A stretch of 32,518 nt of DNA from JAZSQT01 sp045538075 (lineage in GTDB: Bacteria > Chrysiogenota > Deferribacteres > Deferribacterales > Mucispirillaceae). Below are positions 24,481-32,263 of the stretch, in pieces. The notes below the pieces were generated by a model. It was not told the DNA's origin and did not search any database. It was given only the letters and a program-made list of their open reading frames with translations. The position numbers were made by a program, and so were the translations under genes. The stretch is from contig JAZSQT010000165.1 of the NCBI GenBank assembly GCA_045538075.1, positions 1 through 32,518 of the forward strand, given 5' to 3'. The stretch's first letter is position 1; every line of letters begins with the position of its first letter.

Positions 24481-25032
24481 ATGAGTAAATATAAAAGTAT
24501 TATTTTAGTAATTACAATAAGTTTTTTATGGTCTATAGGTTGTTCTGGAAAATTAAAAGATTTTTATTGTGGTTGTGAATATTCTTATTACATAAATAAT
24601 AAAGGAAAGAAAAAAATAAAAGTAGATATATCAACGTGTAATTTTAAATCAAAAACTGGTGAAGAACCTACAATTCAAATGGAGCATATAGTTCCAGTAT
24701 CTTTTTTTGGTAAAGGTCGGCTTTGTTGGGAGGAGCCAATTTGCACTGATAAAAGAGGAAAGAAATATAGAGGTAGAAGTTGTTGTTTAAAAATAGATAA
24801 CGAATTTAAAAAAATATATAAAGATAAAAAAAATTTAAAACCAGTAATTGGCGAACTTAATAGAGCAAGGCGAGATTATCCATACGGCAAAGCACCAAAT
24901 GGCGATAATTATGGTGGTTGTTATATAAAAATTGATAAATCAATAAAAATAGTTGAAGCAGATAGTCAAATTGCTAAAGAAATAGATGAAATTTATTTAT
25001 ATATGTATCAAGCATATAGAATTAATAATTGA
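24481..25032 (+). CDS. Secreted endonuclease I (EndA/Dns/Vvn family)
   Basis: A 183-residue exported nuclease of the endonuclease I family, which cleaves DNA (and often RNA) non-specifically using one Mg2+ or Ca2+. The catalytic core is clear: MEHIVPVSFFG with E68-H69 (general base histidine), and PVIGELNRARR with metal ligand N127 and R130; YGGCYIKID and a C-terminal IDEIYLYMYQAY helix also match. The family's usual DxHNL reads DKKNL. The N terminus is a signal sequence; C21 after SIG could be an atypical lipobox. Nine cysteines from residue 21 on suggest a disulfide-stabilised periplasmic or extracellular protein. Divergent from an XRE regulator and followed by a strong terminator. Roles could be nucleotide scavenging or DNA degradation. 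Confidence 0.88.
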   Translation: MSKYKSIILVITISFLWSIGCSGKLKDFYCGCEYSYYINNKGKKKIKVDISTCNFKSKTGEEPTIQMEHIVPVSFFGKGRLCWEEPICTDKRGKKYRGRSCCLKIDNEFKKIYKDKKNLKPVIGELNRARRDYPYGKAPNGDNYGGCYIKIDKSIKIVEADSQIAKEIDEIYLYMYQAYRINN

Positions 25033-25046
25033 ATATTTATAAAAAT

Positions 25047-25075
25047 AAAAGAGAGGCTTATAACCTCTCTTTTTT
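25047..25075. terminator. Bidirectional terminator between the endonuclease and the lipoprotein gene
   Basis: A 10-bp perfect inverted repeat (25047-25056 and 25064-25073, arm AAAAGAGAGG) with a seven-base loop is flanked by A-runs on the left and T-runs on the right. It lies between two convergent genes and can end both. Confidence 0.85.
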
Positions 25076-25085
25076 ATTATATTTA

Positions 25086-26384
25086 TTAATTCCAATAAGG
25101 AGTTGTAATAGGGGTAGTAGTTCCATCTTGAAAAAAGTTTATTTTTCCATCTGGAGTACCTATACCTTCGCCATAAGCATTTAATAATCTTTCTAATGTT
25201 AAAACCGCAATGTATTTTTTACCACCAGCTTCAATTGTAACTGCATTACTTTTATCTTCAGGTTTAAATATCACTTGACGTGTTCTTTGAGGAGAACTAC
25301 TATTCCATTGAGCTACTAAAGCAAAAGTATCAAGAATAAAATGTTCACCTGGTTGTACAGGCATTGATATATCTAATAATAATGGGTTATTAGTATTTGT
25401 TAAAGGAAAAGATATATTATTTAATTTAGTTTCACTATCAACTTGATACTTAAAAGCTGCTTGTAGATAAACATTATCATCTTTTTCTAAAAGTTGTTTA
25501 GTTGGATGATTTGTTATCCAAAATTCACCTTTAAACCTTTTATCACTTTCCCTTGTGTCTGTATCGTATATAACATTATTACCATTTTTATAATCATCAG
25601 TATCATAATCATATATTTGCATTCTGGTAACTTCATAGTAAGCCATTAAGCCAACCGCATCATTAGGATTAGCTTCTCCGTACTTACATACATCTTTATC
25701 TTCTTCTGCCTCTTTACTTAAATTAATAGGCGTTTGAAGTTTATAATTTTTAAATGGCAGTGCAATATTAAATGGAGTGTGGGTATCTTGTAAACATTTT
25801 GCATCTTGAACTTTTTCTAATTCAAAATTATATGTAGTTTTACCACTTTCTGTAATAAGTTTAATATTTGGAATTTTATTTCCAATTGGAGCATTTATAA
25901 GTATTTTATTACTATCTTTACTAATTTCTTTCTCTAATTCAAAGTTGCTAAAAATATTTTCATCACTTACGTCTTGATATTTATAAGAAGATAATGAAGT
26001 TGATTTATTCGTTTTAGTAAAATAATTATTATTTTTGTCATACATATCGTATTTGTATGCGACAGCCATGCTACCACTTTCTTTATTATATTCTAAATAT
26101 ACATAACCTTTTATTGAAAGTGGTTCAAATGGTTTCTGTTCTGCACAACTAATAATTTGAGCTGTTTCACCATACGATATACATTCATTACTATCAGTAT
26201 TCTCTTTCTTAAAAGCAGTAATTCTATATAAACCATTAAACGTAGAAAGATTATTTTTATCAAGATTTGTAACTACTGGAGGAATTTCATACGGAGCTGT
26301 TGGTCCCGAGTATTCTTTTTCAATGTCACAACCAAAGCTAAATAATGAAAGTAGTAATGTTAATATTATTAATTTATTTTTCAT
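25086..26384 (-). CDS. Predicted lipoprotein of unknown function
   Basis: A 432-residue protein I do not recognise. The N terminus is a lipoprotein-type signal sequence (KNKLIILTLLLSLFSFGC) with the cysteine near residue 19 from this start; SFG before the cysteine is a permissive lipobox. The mature part is rich in Asn, Asp, Tyr and Thr, with many short beta-like stretches and five or so cysteines (for example near NECISYG, ISCAEQ, AKCLQD, DVCKYG) that could pair. No enzyme motif is seen. The start is moved from 26396 to 26384 because GGAG lies six bases before this ATG. It follows an outer-membrane protein gene by 11 bp, so the two are probably a transcript and may act together at the outer membrane. 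Confidence 0.82.
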   Translation of the reverse strand: MKNKLIILTLLLSLFSFGCDIEKEYSGPTAPYEIPPVVTNLDKNNLSTFNGLYRITAFKKENTDSNECISYGETAQIISCAEQKPFEPLSIKGYVYLEYNKESGSMAVAYKYDMYDKNNNYFTKTNKSTSLSSYKYQDVSDENIFSNFELEKEISKDSNKILINAPIGNKIPNIKLITESGKTTYNFELEKVQDAKCLQDTHTPFNIALPFKNYKLQTPINLSKEAEEDKDVCKYGEANPNDAVGLMAYYEVTRMQIYDYDTDDYKNGNNVIYDTDTRESDKRFKGEFWITNHPTKQLLEKDDNVYLQAAFKYQVDSETKLNNISFPLTNTNNPLLLDISMPVQPGEHFILDTFALVAQWNSSSPQRTRQVIFKPEDKSNAVTIEAGGKKYIAVLTLERLLNAYGEGIGTPDGKINFFQDGTTTPITTPYWN

Positions 26385-26395
26385 ACTTATCTCCA

Positions 26396-27427
26396 TTAAA
26401 AATTAAATGATACAGCACCCATAACAGAAAATTTAGTTAAAAAACCAACTTCTGTAGCAATGTCAACGTATTCATTTATAGAAAAACCTAAACCAGCCGT
26501 CATACCAAAAGGAGAGTTAGGCACTGTTCTTGCTTTATAATTTGCACTATATGTATCTCCATACAACGAAGAATTTACATCTGGATCGCCTTCTGGTATA
26601 GTGAAGGTCTGCTTTCCTTCTGACCATTCACTATCACCAAGCATTTTTAAGAAATCTGCACCAATCCACATAGATAGACGCATATCGTTGCTAAAATTTC
26701 TAAAAACGCCAGCTCTTAAAGCAGCAACTATAGTAGTTTTCATATCTTTTAATATACTTGCTTTAGTAAAACCAGCATTAAAGTTGAACATAGCCATAAC
26801 ACCCCATTTGCCAACTATTTCAGGAATGCCGTAGCTTAACGTAGTTCCAACTGCACCAGTTTCAGCAGTAAATTTATTCTCCATTTCAACTATATAAGGC
26901 TTAGTATTCATTCCAGTAAAACCAAGCTCATATAACGTTTTATCTCTTAAATAAGTTTTTGATTCACTTCTTCCATCAGTATGGACGTAAACTCCATAAA
27001 CATTCCAAAAAGGTAGAATATTAACACCGGCACGAAAACCGTAACTTAAAAGTTTATTAGTTTGTTTAGCTATTTCTATAGTTCCACAATCAGGACGACC
27101 ACGAAGATCACAACTATTCCCACCTATAGTTAAATTACCTGCTTCAGGTATTGTTGCTGTAGCGTCAGATACACTATAGTAATTTTCCATATAATAAAAT
27201 ACGCCAGAAATAAAGAAAGGCTTAGGAGGTGTTGCTCCACGGGCTTTAACTTCTCTCCATAATAATGGTAAAAAATCAACGGCTCCATTATTGCTTAAAT
27301 CATCACTTGTAAAACTTTCTGTTTGAATATTTAATATTTCACTATTACTATCTTGAGCTTCTGCAATTGAAATATTAGACATAAAAACTGTAAAAATAAG
27401 TAGTAATAATACTATTCTTTTAATCAT
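26396..27427 (-). CDS. Predicted outer-membrane beta-barrel protein
   Basis: A 343-residue exported protein. It has a signal peptide (about 1-24, cleavage likely after AEA before QDS) and a mature sequence of alternating hydrophobic and polar strands separated by Gly/Asn/Asp turns, for example YGFRAGVNILPFWNVYGVYV and GMTAGLGFSINEYVDIATEVGF (each in part). It ends in a strand closing with Phe (GAVSFNF), the usual beta-barrel C-terminal signature. Two cysteines (SCDLRGRPDCG) could form a disulfide in a loop. AAGGTG lies seven bases before the ATG. I cannot name the family or cargo. It leads a two-gene unit with a downstream lipoprotein. Confidence 0.82.
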   Translation of the reverse strand: MIKRIVLLLLIFTVFMSNISIAEAQDSNSEILNIQTESFTSDDLSNNGAVDFLPLLWREVKARGATPPKPFFISGVFYYMENYYSVSDATATIPEAGNLTIGGNSCDLRGRPDCGTIEIAKQTNKLLSYGFRAGVNILPFWNVYGVYVHTDGRSESKTYLRDKTLYELGFTGMNTKPYIVEMENKFTAETGAVGTTLSYGIPEIVGKWGVMAMFNFNAGFTKASILKDMKTTIVAALRAGVFRNFSNDMRLSMWIGADFLKMLGDSEWSEGKQTFTIPEGDPDVNSSLYGDTYSANYKARTVPNSPFGMTAGLGFSINEYVDIATEVGFLTKFSVMGAVSFNF

Positions 27428-27502
27428 TTTTTTTCACCTTATAAATATAAAGTCTAAAATATATGTATTTTACATAAAAAGTAAAGAAAAAAAATAATAT
27501 GA

Positions 27503-28066
27503 TTACAAGCCGTATTTTTCAAAATATAAATTTACATCTCTTGAAAGCCCGTCTGATACTACTTTAACTGATACTTCAGAATTACGTAACATAGCACTAT
27601 TTGTATAATTATGGCTACCTATATAAATAATTTGATTATCAATCATACACATTTTTGTATGTAATCTTTCTTCTACTGTATCAAAAACAACTTTTATGCC
27701 AGCTTCTTCTAAATGCTTGGCAGTTATTTTATTATATTTAGTAGTAATTTCGTCTTTTTCTCCCAACTCCATAACAATGGATACATTAACTCCTCGCTTA
27801 GCTGCCTCCATTAATGCTTTAGCCATAACAGGAATAGGTTGTTCTTTGCTATTTAAATCAATAGTATCTAACTTAAACATATACATAGCACATTTTATTG
27901 TATCTTTTGCTTTATATACATCTTTAATAAAAGCTGGAGCATATTTGTTATCATCAAGTAAAGATACTGTGCCTTCTTTTGATGAAACTTTATAAACGAT
28001 ATTTGCTCCCAAAATAAAAGCTACTATTAGTATTGGTATTAAGGCTTTAAATATATTTTTATTCAT
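27503..28066 (-). CDS. Phospholipase D-like protein with a single HKD motif
   Basis: A 187-residue protein of the PLD superfamily. An N-terminal hydrophobic segment (about 7-25) is a membrane anchor or uncleaved signal. The single catalytic motif is H136-x-K138-x4-D143 (HTKMCMID) followed by GSHNYT and E164 in RNSEVS, like the Nuc/minicardiolipin-hydrolase group in which two chains make one active site. It could be an exported nuclease or a phosphodiesterase acting on lipids; sequence alone does not decide. It starts three bases after the engB stop and ends the three-gene run. Confidence 0.88.
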   Translation of the reverse strand: MNKNIFKALIPILIVAFILGANIVYKVSSKEGTVSLLDDNKYAPAFIKDVYKAKDTIKCAMYMFKLDTIDLNSKEQPIPVMAKALMEAAKRGVNVSIVMELGEKDEITTKYNKITAKHLEEAGIKVVFDTVEERLHTKMCMIDNQIIYIGSHNYTNSAMLRNSEVSVKVVSDGLSRDVNLYFEKYGL

Positions 28067-28069
28067 AAC

Positions 28070-28648
28070 TTACCTACTCCCTTGTATGTTATTGATAATA
28101 TTCCATACTTCTTCACGACCTAAGCCAGTAATTGATGAAAATGGAATTAAATTTTCTTTATTTATTTTTAATGTGTCAGAAATTACTTTGATTTGTTTAA
28201 ATTTTTCGTTGCCAGAAAGTTTATCTGCTTTAGTAAGAACTACTATAGTTTCTATATTTGAAAATTTCATGGCTTCAAGCATTCTTAAATCATCGTCATT
28301 TGGCTTGCGTCTTATATCAAGAAGTAACACACATAAAGATAATTGGCGTCTAATTGAAAAATATTTTTCTATCAATTTTGCCCAAGCTGCTTTTTCTGCT
28401 TTAGATACTACGGCATATCCATAGCCTGGCAAATCAGTAAACATATATTTATCATCTACTTGAAAAAAATTTATAAGGCGAGTTTTTCCTGGTGTATTGC
28501 CTACTTTAACTAACGCTTTTCTATTAAGCAATTTATTTATCATAGAAGATTTGCCAACATTACTTCTACCAGCAAAGGCAATTTCTGGCAAATTTGAATT
28601 TGGAAATTGATCTACTTTTGCAGCTGATAAAATAAATTTTGCGTCCAT
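28070..28648 (-). CDS. engB: Ribosome biogenesis GTP-binding protein EngB (YsxC/YihA)
   Basis: A 192-residue TRAFAC GTPase involved in late 50S subunit assembly. Seen: G1 in EIAFAGRSNVGKSS (P-loop 27-34), G2 area TPGKTRLINFF, G3 in DLPGYGYA, G4 TKADKL and G5-like SSITG. The DLPGYGYA sequence is the family hallmark. Length is normal. It is two bases after the DHH phosphoesterase gene and three bases before the PLD-like gene. Confidence 0.96.
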   Translation of the reverse strand: MDAKFILSAAKVDQFPNSNLPEIAFAGRSNVGKSSMINKLLNRKALVKVGNTPGKTRLINFFQVDDKYMFTDLPGYGYAVVSKAEKAAWAKLIEKYFSIRRQLSLCVLLLDIRRKPNDDDLRMLEAMKFSNIETIVVLTKADKLSGNEKFKQIKVISDTLKINKENLIPFSSITGLGREEVWNIINNIQGSR

Positions 28649-28650
28649 AA

Positions 28651-29502
28651 CTATATAATACCTATACTATGCAAAATATTATCTAAATTGAAATCTTCAT
28701 TTTTAAGAGAAAATCCAGCAGCATTTTTATGACCACCACCACCATTATTTTCTGCTAATATTCTAATATCAACATCTTTTCTTGACCTTAAAGAAACCTT
28801 TTTTTGTTGAGGGTTTATTAAAATAACGTAATCTGCTATCCCATCAGCTATAATACTGTTGCCAAGCTCTGAAGCATAACTTTCTGCAAATAAAACACTA
28901 ACGGTATATCCATTTTTATCATCAAAAGTTACCATATTTCTAACAGCTTTTTTTATATAACTACCTTTTCTTTCTTCTTCTAAGCTAATAAGTAAATTTT
29001 CTGTATCATTAAATGTAGTATATGGTGTATTATAAAAACGTTCTTCAAATCTATCTATACCTAAAAGATGAAAAAGCATACCCATTTTTAGGCTATCATC
29101 TCTTTTTAGTTGCCACAAATCTACATCATTAACACATAATGCAAAATTTTCGTAGGCAGATACATCGTATCCAAGAGACTTTAACCAGTCATAAGTAATT
29201 AAAGTTGCACATTTATTTAAATCGTGAATAGTAAAAGAAAACTGTTTTAAAATTTCTGTTGAAGCATGGTGATCTAATATAACAACTTCTTTTTCTCCAG
29301 CAAGCATTTCAACAGATGATAAAGATGGTGATACATCAGATATGATTATTCTATCGTATTTATACATATTTTCTTCAATATAATCATCAATATCATCATA
29401 ACCTAAATAAACAGTGCTAATTGATCCAGATAAAAATTTTTTAATTAAAATACCACAACCAATACCGTCAAGGTCGTTATGGCTTATATGTAAAGTTTTC
29501 AT
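28651..29502 (-). CDS. DHH-DHHA1 family phosphoesterase (NrnB/oligoribonuclease-like)
   Basis: A 283-residue cytosolic phosphoesterase that in this family degrades short RNAs or cyclic dinucleotide products with Mn2+. Metal-binding motifs: HNDLDG with D10 and D12, SDVSPS (about 55-60), the DHH at D77-H79, and NDVDLW (D126/D128). The C-terminal DHHA1 domain carries NNGGGGHKNAAGF. The sequence resembles NrnB more than RecJ, being much shorter. GGAG lies five bases before the ATG. It heads the DHH-engB-PLD run. Exact substrate not shown. Confidence 0.9.
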   Translation of the reverse strand: MKTLHISHNDLDGIGCGILIKKFLSGSISTVYLGYDDIDDYIEENMYKYDRIIISDVSPSLSSVEMLAGEKEVVILDHHASTEILKQFSFTIHDLNKCATLITYDWLKSLGYDVSAYENFALCVNDVDLWQLKRDDSLKMGMLFHLLGIDRFEERFYNTPYTTFNDTENLLISLEEERKGSYIKKAVRNMVTFDDKNGYTVSVLFAESYASELGNSIIADGIADYVILINPQQKKVSLRSRKDVDIRILAENNGGGGHKNAAGFSLKNEDFNLDNILHSIGII

Positions 29503-29571
29503 AAATTCTCCAATAATTGATGATTTATAAAGAAAACTTTAATAATTGTAAATAATAATTTAATGTAATAA

Positions 29572-29608
29572 CAAAAAAAATACGCAAATAATTAAATTTG
29601 CGTATTTT
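29572..29608 (-). terminator. Intrinsic terminator of the cytochrome b5/DUF2231 gene
   Basis: A perfect 13-bp inverted repeat (29577-29589 and 29596-29608, arm AAAATACGCAAAT) with a six-base loop follows the minus-strand gene's stop by about 28 bases. On the minus strand it runs into TTTTTTTT, a strong U-tract. Confidence 0.85.
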
Positions 29609-29636
29609 ATATATAAAATCATCTAATTTATATAAT

Positions 29637-30377
29637 TTACTGTGGCCAAGTGATTTTTCCACCATTTGCTGCTACACTAAAAGCTACAGCATTAATAAGC
29701 AATACTACAACGAAAAAGCCAACACCTATTGGGTCTGCAGGAACTGTGCCAGCTACAGTAGGACATACGTTGTAATATAAGGCTTTTAAACCAGTAATAG
29801 TGCCATATAAACTAATTACTAATAAAACAGCAGAAAGTATTATTTTACGTTTTAAAATAACATTAGGTTTACCGTTATAGTTGATAACGAGACTTAACAT
29901 ACCACTTAAAATTGCTGGAAAAAGAAATAATGTTCCAAGGGTAACTGCAAATACTGCTGATGCACTAAAATATATACTAACATCTGTAAAAATTAATGCT
30001 AAAAGTTGTGCAACAAATGCAAAAGGAAACATTCCCATTGGGAAGTGAACCATAATTGGGTGTGGGTGAAATTTTCTATATAATTCTTGTTGTTTAAGTT
30101 TTTTTGCTAATTTTGGATCTTTTGGAGTTGCTTCACTTTTGTTTTCTTTTGTTTCGTCTGTAGTAAGCTCTCCAACAACTGGAAATCTAAAAAGATTTGC
30201 TTCTCCATGAGGAGATAAACCTATTTTTGAAGATAAATCTTGTCCAGCTTGTTGCCCCATATGTTTGCCGTCTTTCCAAAAATCACTTTTTGTAACATCA
30301 TAAATTTTACCGTTACAAGCAACGTATGCAGGACGCCCTTCTTTCCCATCGTATTTTTTTAATTCCTCTAAAGTCAT
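29637..30377 (-). CDS. Cytochrome b5-like heme-binding domain fused to DUF2231 membrane domain
   Basis: A 246-residue two-domain protein. Residues about 1-72 are a cytochrome b5-like heme/steroid-binding domain of the short bacterial kind (LKKYDGKEGRPAYVAC, GKIYDVTKS, HMGQQAGQDLS), lacking the classic HPGG. A charged linker (about 73-100) leads to a DUF2231 membrane domain (about 103-246) starting HPHPIMVHFPMGMFP, with four hydrophobic helices. The histidines at the membrane entry (104, 106, 110) are candidate heme ligands. It may take part in electron transfer or heme sensing at the inner membrane; that is inference. AGGAGG lies seven bases before the ATG, with a candidate promoter upstream and a strong terminator downstream, so it is probably monocistronic. 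Confidence 0.87.
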   Translation of the reverse strand: MTLEELKKYDGKEGRPAYVACNGKIYDVTKSDFWKDGKHMGQQAGQDLSSKIGLSPHGEANLFRFPVVGELTTDETKENKSEATPKDPKLAKKLKQQELYRKFHPHPIMVHFPMGMFPFAFVAQLLALIFTDVSIYFSASAVFAVTLGTLFLFPAILSGMLSLVINYNGKPNVILKRKIILSAVLLVISLYGTITGLKALYYNVCPTVAGTVPADPIGVGFFVVVLLINAVAFSVAANGGKITWPQ

Positions 30378-30401
30378 TTTGTATCCTCCTTGTATGTATT
30401 A

Positions 30402-30430
30402 CTTATATATGCTTTTTCAGTTTACTACAA
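30402..30430 (-). promoter_or_regulatory. Candidate promoter of the cytochrome b5/DUF2231 gene
   Basis: On the minus strand TTGTAG (30425-30430) and TATAAG (30402-30407) are 17 bases apart, about 25 bases ahead of the start codon. The -10 is good and the -35 poor. Confidence 0.35.
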
Positions 30431-30466
30431 GAAAAATCATATACTTTTTAAAAAAAATATTCATTA

Positions 30467-31045
30467 CTACTTTTGATAAGTAGATAATTGATATTTTTTA
30501 TTAAATTTATTAGACAATTGATTAAGAAATCTATCTTCTTCACTATAAATACAACCACAATAGTTTTGGCGATAAATTTCCATTTGTTTAGATATATCAA
30601 TACCGTCTTGCCAACCTTCTCTATAATCTTCGTAATAAAACTTTATATTAAATTTTTCTGCTGCAAGGTTTGCAATATTCAAAATAAGTTCGTGATTTTG
30701 CATTTTGCTATATAATAGTGATGAAGTAAAATAATCAAATCCTAATTCTTTTGCTTTTTCTGCTACTCTAAAAAATCTTATTTTATAACAGTATGCACAA
30801 CGATTTTTTTCGTTATTAGCATTTTTTCTAGTAAAGTCAATAAGTCCATATTCGTTATCAATAATATACTTAATATCGTATGCGTTATTAACTATTACTG
30901 CTGCTTCCATTCTTTTATAATATTCTGTAACAGGGTGAATGTTTGGATTATAAAAGTAACTAACTATTTCTGCATTTTGTTTTTTTAGTTGCGTAATTGG
31001 ATATATTGAACATGGGCCACAACATTGATGTAATAAAATTTTCAT
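30467..31045 (-). CDS. queH: Epoxyqueuosine reductase QueH
   Basis: A 192-residue iron-sulfur enzyme of the former DUF208 family that performs the last step of queuosine synthesis in tRNA, an alternative to cobalamin-dependent QueG. The cysteine pattern is characteristic: CCGPCS near the N terminus (C8, C9, C12), NRCAYCYKIR in the middle, and NYCGCIYSEEDR near the C terminus. TSSLLYSKMQNHE also matches the family. Length is usual. It is divergent from the livK-like gene. Other queuosine genes are not in the window. Confidence 0.94.
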   Translation of the reverse strand: MKILLHQCCGPCSIYPITQLKKQNAEIVSYFYNPNIHPVTEYYKRMEAAVIVNNAYDIKYIIDNEYGLIDFTRKNANNEKNRCAYCYKIRFFRVAEKAKELGFDYFTSSLLYSKMQNHELILNIANLAAEKFNIKFYYEDYREGWQDGIDISKQMEIYRQNYCGCIYSEEDRFLNQLSNKFNKKYQLSTYQK

Positions 31046-31146
31046 AAATTTTTAATATTACATTTTTATTATAAAATCAATTTGTATTTTTATAAAAATT
31101 TGTTTATAGTTTTCAATTATAACGTATAGTATATAGGTGAAAAAAA

Positions 31147-32260
31147 ATGAAAAAAATATTTATTTTATCCTTATTAGCTTTAGCTATATCTTTTTCTGTT
31201 ATTGGTTGCAAAAAGAAAGATAATAGCAACGAAACTTCTGAAAATAAATTATCAGAAGTTGACGAACTTTTAATTGGTGCCCAAAATCCTGAAACTGGTC
31301 CTATTGCAGTTTATGGTATTCAAGCCGTTACTGGTGCAAAACTTGCCGTTGATGAAATTAACGCAGCTGGTGGTATTAATGGTAAAAAATTAAAATTAAT
31401 AAATTACGATAGTCGTGGCGATAAAACAGAAGCAGCTAACCTTACTAAAAGGCTTCTTAATGCAAATGTATGTGCAATAATGGGAGAAGTTACTTCTGGA
31501 GGGTTATTTGCCATGAGAGATATTGCAGAAAGAGGCAATACTGTAGCATTATCGGCAGGAGCAACGGCAGAAGGAGTTACTGGTGGCAAAAATTATATAT
31601 TTAGTAACGCACTTTTAGATATAGATGGTGCTCCTTATATTATTAAATTTGCTATGGATAAACACGGATACAAAAATTTTGCAATTATTACATCTGTTAA
31701 TAATGACTACTCTGTTGGATTAAGTGAAGTGTTTAAAAAAGCCGTTAAAGATAATGGAGGAAATATCGTAGCAGAACAAAACATTTCTGATGGCGATACA
31801 GATTTATCTGCTCAAATTACATCTCTTAAAGGCAAAAAAATTGATGCTATAATATATTCTGGTTACTATCAAGAAGCAGCACTTATTTTGTTAGAGCTTG
31901 AAAAACAAGGTTTAAAAATACCTCTCATAGGTGGAGACGGTTTTCAATCTCCAGATTTATGGAATGTAGCAAAAGATTCTGCAATTGGAACAATATTTTA
32001 TGCAGGTTTTTCAAGTGATTCAGACAGTAATAAAGTTCAAAATTTTATGAAAAATATGGCTGAAAGAAACCATGAAGTTGGTCAATTTACTGCAAATGGT
32101 TATGACGCTATATATATGTTAGCAAAAGCTATGAATGATGCAAATGTTACTAATTGTGCAGACAAAACTCAAAGAGAAAATTTAAAAAATGCTTTAGCTG
32201 CAATTAAAGATTATCCAGGTGTATCTGGAGTTACATCTTTTAAAGAAAATGGTTATAACG
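31147..32260 (+). CDS. Branched-chain amino acid ABC transporter substrate-binding lipoprotein (LivK-like), 3' end missing
   Basis: The 5' part (about 371 residues) of a periplasmic type I binding protein that delivers branched-chain amino acids or related compounds to a LivHMGF-type importer. Residues 1-20 are a lipoprotein signal with SVIGC. The mature part shows IGAQNPETGPIAVYGIQAV, GAKLAVDEINAAGGINGKKL (in pieces), GEVTSGGLFAMRDIAE, and later GGDGFQSPDL and FTANGYDAIY, all characteristic. The genuine sequence stops near GYN (about 32253-32262); beyond it the reading frame continues to 32466 only into unrelated GC-rich DNA. A complete protein would need about 15-25 more residues. AGGTG lies just ahead of the start. 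Confidence 0.9.
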
Positions 32261-32263
32261 GTC
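32253..32263. other. Chimeric junction between two unrelated genomes
   Basis: To the left, plus-strand livK coding with strongly AT-rich composition; to the right, minus-strand alaS coding with clearly higher GC. The sequence ATAACGG fits both sides (Tyr-Asn in LivK, Arg-Tyr in AlaS), so the exact join is ambiguous over some ten bases. Both genes are cut inside the coding sequence and point towards each other. Most likely an assembly or ligation artefact. Confidence 0.85.

Noticed and set aside
27462..27476. TATGTA-TTT-TACATA inverted repeat upstream of the outer-membrane protein gene
   Set aside because: Six-base all-AT-rich arms are expected by chance here; no regulator gene is nearby.
31046..31146. 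Promoter upstream of the livK-like gene (TTTATA, 16 bases, TATAGT)
   Set aside because: The -35 is weak and several overlapping alternatives fit equally well; not distinct enough to list.
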